From positions 95,459-159,458 of the forward strand of contig NZ_BSNN01000001.1 of assembly GCF_030160015.1 (NCBI RefSeq): a stretch of 64,000 nt of DNA, given 5' to 3'. The notes under the pieces were generated by a model that was given only the letters and a program-made list of their open reading frames with translations, was not told the DNA's origin and did not search any database. This document shows positions 60,909-64,000 of the stretch, piece by piece. Origin of the DNA: Amylibacter marinus (lineage in GTDB: Bacteria; Pseudomonadota; Alphaproteobacteria; Rhodobacterales; Rhodobacteraceae). The translations under genes and the position numbers were made by a program. Within the stretch, counting starts at the first letter, position 1. Every line of letters starts with the position of its first letter.

Positions 60909-62968
60909 CACCAATAAGGCGTGGGTTCATCAGGGTCTGCCTGAGCATCCACGTCCTCCGTTCGTTTGGTCTCGGTTCCATTCGCTAATTCTGAATAATG
61001 TACGGCATGATTGGTTCGCATCCGTTTTTGCAGAGCTTGGCGCTCTATGACAGTCATCTGCGGCAACTTCTCCATCAAGCCGAATGGAAACTGCAATGGC
61101 ACGGCCTGCTTGGTCACGCCGCGTATGTGAGACGCAAATGACCCCTTGCGTTGGCGCTCAATTAGTGAGGGTTCGCAATACATCTGTGAAGCCATCGTTC
61201 GTGCATCCTTTGCAGATACACCACCTGCAAATTTGATGGATGTGTTGGCAGCAAAACTGTCTGCCAAGGCTGGTGAGAGCTGCCCCATATACTGATGAGC
61301 TAGCACCATCCCCACATTGTATTTGCGGGCTTGGCTAAGAATGGTGGATACATTGGCATCGAGATAGTCAGCGGCTTCGTCAATATACACAAATGTCGGG
61401 GTGCGTTCACTGTTTGGCAGTACAGCACGTTCTTGGGCAGCTTGTGCAATGAGTGCGATGAAGAAGCGCCCGAAGATTTCAGTGCCGCTTTCTTTCAAAA
61501 GGTCTTTGGCGGTGTTAATGAGGATGACCTTGCCTGCGTTCATCTCATGGAATAAATCAAGCTTTGACTCTGGGTGCGAAAACATCCGCTCAAAGGTCTG
61601 GTTCTCAAGAATGCCCCATAGTCTGCGCAAAACCTGTCTCTTGGTCTGTTCAAATTCTCGACTGGTAAATTCAGTCTCAAAGAAATGCTTGGCGCTGCCT
61701 GAAAGCTTGGCAATGTCATCTGCAAATTTGATATGTGCGTCTGGCTCCATCAACTCGCGCAGGGTGTGAATTGTTGCATTGGGTATGTGCAGCATCAACC
61801 GCGTGACATAGCGAAAGATGACAGATTGCTTTTGCGTCATCTGGGCATCAAGCAAGGTGCCCAACACAAAGTCGTAAAGCTCAAGAATGCTGTTGGTCAG
61901 CCGTTCGCGTTCTAAGGGCGCATAGCCAGACAGACGGTCTTGCCCCACATCAAACAGATTGAGTGATACGGGATATTCAACATCTGTCGGGTCGATGATG
62001 ACAATGCGGTCATGCAGTTGACCGCCTTCGGCAAAGACCGCAAGGTTTGATATATTGCGAATGAGGTCGCCTTGGCTGTCGAGTACAACAATGGAGCGCT
62101 CACCACGCGTTACCGAGCGCAAGTCATTGGCGATGAGATATTGCAGAGTCTGTGTTTTGCCATGCCCAGAACCTGCCAGAATGTGATGATGTTCAAAGCG
62201 GGTTTTGGTGGGAATGGTGAAGTTCAGCTTGCCTGAGAATAGGTCAGCAAGCGGTGTGCCACCGACATAGGTTTGCACCAGTTCGTTCGCGTCTTTGATA
62301 TCGGACTTGTTGGCATATTTGGGGGCGCGATTGAATGCGCTTGGGTCATGCGGATTGCCACCAGAGGCCAGTATCAGCTTCACCTCAAGGGTGGATGTCA
62401 GGTCTTCAAACAAGCCCAGCTCTTTGAAGTCATCATGGAAGACAAAACCTGCCAGTTCATGCACCAAACCCCCAAGGTCACTGATGTTGTGTATGAGCTC
62501 AGACTGAACACGCAATCCATCACCCAAGCTGCTTTCAGGCACAGATGCCCACAGACGATTGAAGCAGGCGGTCGCAAGGTCGGTCAGCCGTTCGAGTACA
62601 AGGTCGAAGTTTTCGGCTAAGTTCTTTTGCCGTTCCAAGAGCGTCTTGATTTCCCAAACCTTAGCGGTTGGCAGTGTTGGTTTCTCTTCAACAAAAGGCA
62701 GCTCAAACAGGTTTTCGAATTTGAACAGGCCCATAACAAAGTAAAAGATGCTTTGAGTGCGGTCTGCATCGTCTTGTGCGGCCATGCGTTCGGTAACCGA
62801 GGCGCTGATGCGTTTGGCGACTGCCACGCGACCACCTTCATCCGCAACACCATGGCGCTCAAGCAAGGCCGCAACCTCGTCATACAGCGCTCGCAGCTCT
62901 CTCCCTTCCTTCGACTGCCCCATGCCACTTAACATGGCATGAAGGCGTGGGCCTAGGTCAAAGACCAT
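60908..62968 (-). CDS. TraM-recognition/VirD4-like DNA-pumping ATPase
   Basis: 686 residues from the ATG at 62966-62968 (MVFDLGPRLHAML), immediately after the previous gene (TGA, one base, ATG). N-terminal helical half; ATPase from about 275: HHILAGSGHGKTQTLQYL Walker A, IVVLDSQGDLIRN, Walker B FVYIDEAADYLDANV, GMVLAHQYMGQLSP. Coupling ATPases of this kind hand DNA to conjugation or pump it between cells. Its partner is the wHTH gene downstream. Second such ATPase in the element. Confidence 0.82.
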   Translation of the reverse strand: MVFDLGPRLHAMLSGMGQSKEGRELRALYDEVAALLERHGVADEGGRVAVAKRISASVTERMAAQDDADRTQSIFYFVMGLFKFENLFELPFVEEKPTLPTAKVWEIKTLLERQKNLAENFDLVLERLTDLATACFNRLWASVPESSLGDGLRVQSELIHNISDLGGLVHELAGFVFHDDFKELGLFEDLTSTLEVKLILASGGNPHDPSAFNRAPKYANKSDIKDANELVQTYVGGTPLADLFSGKLNFTIPTKTRFEHHHILAGSGHGKTQTLQYLIANDLRSVTRGERSIVVLDSQGDLIRNISNLAVFAEGGQLHDRIVIIDPTDVEYPVSLNLFDVGQDRLSGYAPLERERLTNSILELYDFVLGTLLDAQMTQKQSVIFRYVTRLMLHIPNATIHTLRELMEPDAHIKFADDIAKLSGSAKHFFETEFTSREFEQTKRQVLRRLWGILENQTFERMFSHPESKLDLFHEMNAGKVILINTAKDLLKESGTEIFGRFFIALIAQAAQERAVLPNSERTPTFVYIDEAADYLDANVSTILSQARKYNVGMVLAHQYMGQLSPALADSFAANTSIKFAGGVSAKDARTMASQMYCEPSLIERQRKGSFASHIRGVTKQAVPLQFPFGLMEKLPQMTVIERQALQKRMRTNHAVHYSELANGTETKRTEDVDAQADPDEPTPYW

Positions 62969-62969
62969 A

Positions 62970-63509
62970 TCAAAGCATGGGCCCCGACAGGATGAAACGC
63001 TTGGCTTCTTCTGGTGGCATAGGTGTGATGGGCCGTGTTTCCTGACCATCCCAATGCTTAGCGCTTTCCACCACTTGGCGGAAATAGTTAGTGATGGATT
63101 CAAGGAAGGCTTCTTTACGTGCCAATTCAATCACAGATTTGCACTTGAATTTACGACCATGCAGCAGGTCTTTGACATAGATGGTTTCGCGTTTCTGGGT
63201 GTAGTAGATATATCCGCAAACGATGCCGATGAGAACGGCTGCGCCGAACACCATCATCGGCGAATACATCCGTGCTGAAAAAGCAAAAATGTTGACGGGC
63301 ACAACCGCGACGATGGCAATCACAAATGAAATGAGAATTGAGTTACGGATGAGCTTGGGCTGAACCGCTTCAATCAGCATCGCATCTTTCATCTTGTACT
63401 TGTTGATGAGCGCGTTTTCTTCGCTGTCTGGTTCAATTTTGGCCCAGAGCACGAAATTGGTTTTCTGATGATTGTTGGTTTTTTGCTCTCGCTTGAATAA
63501 CAAATCCAT
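62970..63509 (-). CDS. Small membrane protein of the transfer module
   Basis: 179 residues from the ATG at 63507-63509 after AGGGAGG. Two hydrophobic stretches in the middle (SILISFVIAIVAVVPVNIFAF; MMVFGAAVLIGIVCGYIYY), a basic cytoplasmic loop (TQKRETIYVKDLLHGRKFKCK), and a hydrophilic tail. No family recognised. First of three coupled genes with the two DNA-processing proteins, so it is a candidate membrane anchor or docking partner for the ATPase, which lacks a membrane domain. Confidence 0.6.
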   Translation of the reverse strand: MDLLFKREQKTNNHQKTNFVLWAKIEPDSEENALINKYKMKDAMLIEAVQPKLIRNSILISFVIAIVAVVPVNIFAFSARMYSPMMVFGAAVLIGIVCGYIYYTQKRETIYVKDLLHGRKFKCKSVIELARKEAFLESITNYFRQVVESAKHWDGQETRPITPMPPEEAKRFILSGPML

Positions 63510-63811
63510 AAATTTAATCCTCCCTAAATAATCATGCACTGATTGAAATACAGAAAACCTAGTCGCGTCAATATGTATGCCTAGTACAGTAAGGGTGGGT
63601 GGTGGGTTTATATAGTAAAAAACTGTATGAAGTCAGGATGTTGAGGAACGACTAACTGCGCAGCTATGTGAGGCAGTGTGTCGTGTTGTTGGCACATAGC
63701 TTGAGGGAAAACTTGCATATACAGGGATGCACATGACTGCTAGTGTGAAACGAGGTAATTGGGTGAATTGCAACTTAGATGATATCTTTGATAAAATGAG
63801 CACTACGACAT
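63510..63811 (+). other. Intergenic region with a possible 30-codon leader ORF
   Basis: 302 bases between the membrane protein gene and the truncated ATPase gene. An ORF from ATG 63727 to TGA 63819 (MHMTASVKRGNWVNCN and 14 more) overlaps the next start by 8 bases. Nothing identifies it. GCCTAGTACAG and AT-rich stretches upstream look promoter-like but match no consensus well. Confidence 0.25.
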
Positions 63812-63928
63812 ATGACTGACAAAATAAAATTTGACTTAGAGCATTGCTATGGAATCGGTAAGTTCGATGAAGAACTAGAGTTCAAGCACAAGGGCTTTGC
63901 AATTTATGCCGCCAATGGTGTTGTCTAG
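63812..63928 (+). pseudogene. AAA/SMC-like ATPase gene truncated in its Walker A motif by an IS
   Basis: Starts ATG at 63812 and runs 38 codons: MTDKIKFDLEHCYGIGKFDE, then ELEFKHKGFAIYAANGVV and a stop. The closing IYAANGV is the beginning of a Walker A (A-x-NG-x-x-KT-S), and reading stops right where the K-T-S would follow. The next sequence is an IS end, so the gene was cut there. RecF/SMC-like ATPases with this N-terminus are often in defence islands (recollection). Confidence 0.6.
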
Positions 63929-64000
63929 CCCCCAATTTCAGTTCCACAAATTTGCGGTTTCTCCAATAAGGTTTCTGGCGCTGGTGGGCGCATACCAAGA
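63922..64000 (-). mobile_element. IS element end with transposase C-terminus (partial)
   Basis: Minus strand carries an open frame from the window edge to a TAG at 63925-63927 whose end reads LGMRPPAPETLLEKPQICG and five more residues. The LGxRPPAPE block is typical of IS3/IS481-family transposases near their C-terminus. The stop lies inside the terminal sequence TGTCTAGCCCCCAATT, as in such ISs. The rest of the element is outside the window. Confidence 0.6.

Larger units (their letters stand above)
45980..63921. mobile_element. Integrative element adjacent to tRNA-Thr (right end not in window)
   Basis: From just after tRNA-Thr to beyond the right edge all recognisable genes are accessory: serine recombinase and companion, two VirD4/HerA-like ATPases, a replication-relaxation-like protein, XRE regulator, RuvC-like protein, DUF3768 cargo, a type III restriction system and a truncated ATPase gene. 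No relaxase and no mating-pore genes are in view. I searched by eye for a copy of the tRNA 3' end inside the window and found none, so the right boundary lies outside or att sites are elsewhere. Confidence 0.7.

Noticed and set aside
45904..63921. Direct repeat of the tRNA-Thr 3' end as right attachment site
   Set aside because: I looked for the CGGTTCGAGTCC...GGGGGCACCA pattern again and saw none; the right end is probably outside the window.
45980..63921. CRISPR array
   Set aside because: No regularly spaced repeats were seen in the element or the rest of the window; the only tandem repeat is the coding 18-bp one at 16291.

Overview
The window looks like chromosomal DNA of a marine alphaproteobacterium of the Rhodobacterales (Roseobacter group). 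The basis is family-level recognition, not a search. It carries a soeABC-type sulfite dehydrogenase, a tripartite TRAP transporter with a Tat-type solute-binding protein, a class I lysyl-tRNA synthetase, a NDUFS4-like complex I subunit, a linked lgt-midA-pgeF run and a GSCFA protein. Base composition is moderate. Genes are tightly packed: several convergent pairs share stop-codon bases or are separated by only a few bases.

Region 1 (1-31.6 kb) is core housekeeping. It holds the translation throttle ATPase EttA (cut by the left edge), a LysR regulator, nadD, a PBP4-type peptidase (dacB), a DUF2330 protein, a TerB-like protein, class I lysS, a secreted esterase and a chromate operon (rhodanese-ChrB fusion plus chrA). 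Next come a beta-oxidation operon (thiolase, cupin, unknown protein, FadB/FadJ) behind a 14-bp palindrome, a beta-helix protein, uvrB with a C9 tract, a complex I subunit and tRNA-Arg(TCT). A MarR regulator with an operator shared with a membrane protein, trxB, an Lrp-type regulator, lgt-midA-pgeF, a UbiK-like protein, a GSCFA protein, a YbjN-like protein, proC and csaA follow.

Region 2 (31.6-45.5 kb) is about carbon and sulfur. A glycosyltransferase-like TPR protein is followed by soeABC for cytoplasmic sulfite oxidation to sulfate. A Cache-domain histidine kinase and NarL-type regulator are divergent from a TRAP transporter (dctP, dctQ, dctM). A 12-bp palindrome lies in the shared kinase/dctP promoter region. 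A strong terminator hairpin between dctP and dctQM probably sets binding-protein excess. DctM has a long C-terminal coiled-coil extension. A 25-codon ORF bridges soeA and soeB by stop/start overlaps on both sides.

Region 3 (45.9 kb to the right edge) is an integrative element beginning just after tRNA-Thr(TGT). It has a large serine recombinase with a 46-aa companion, two VirD4/HerA-like DNA-pumping ATPases, a replication-relaxation-like wHTH protein, an XRE regulator, a RuvC-like protein, and DUF3768-type cargo. Its centre is a four-gene defence-like operon: a SNF2-type helicase with a degenerate PLD-like N-terminus, a DUF4391 protein, a type III methyltransferase (Mod) and a type III restriction helicase-nuclease (Res). 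This is the best candidate here for an under-described system. At the right edge the start of an AAA/SMC-like ATPase gene is cut exactly in its Walker A motif by an insertion sequence whose transposase C-terminus reads back in from outside the window.
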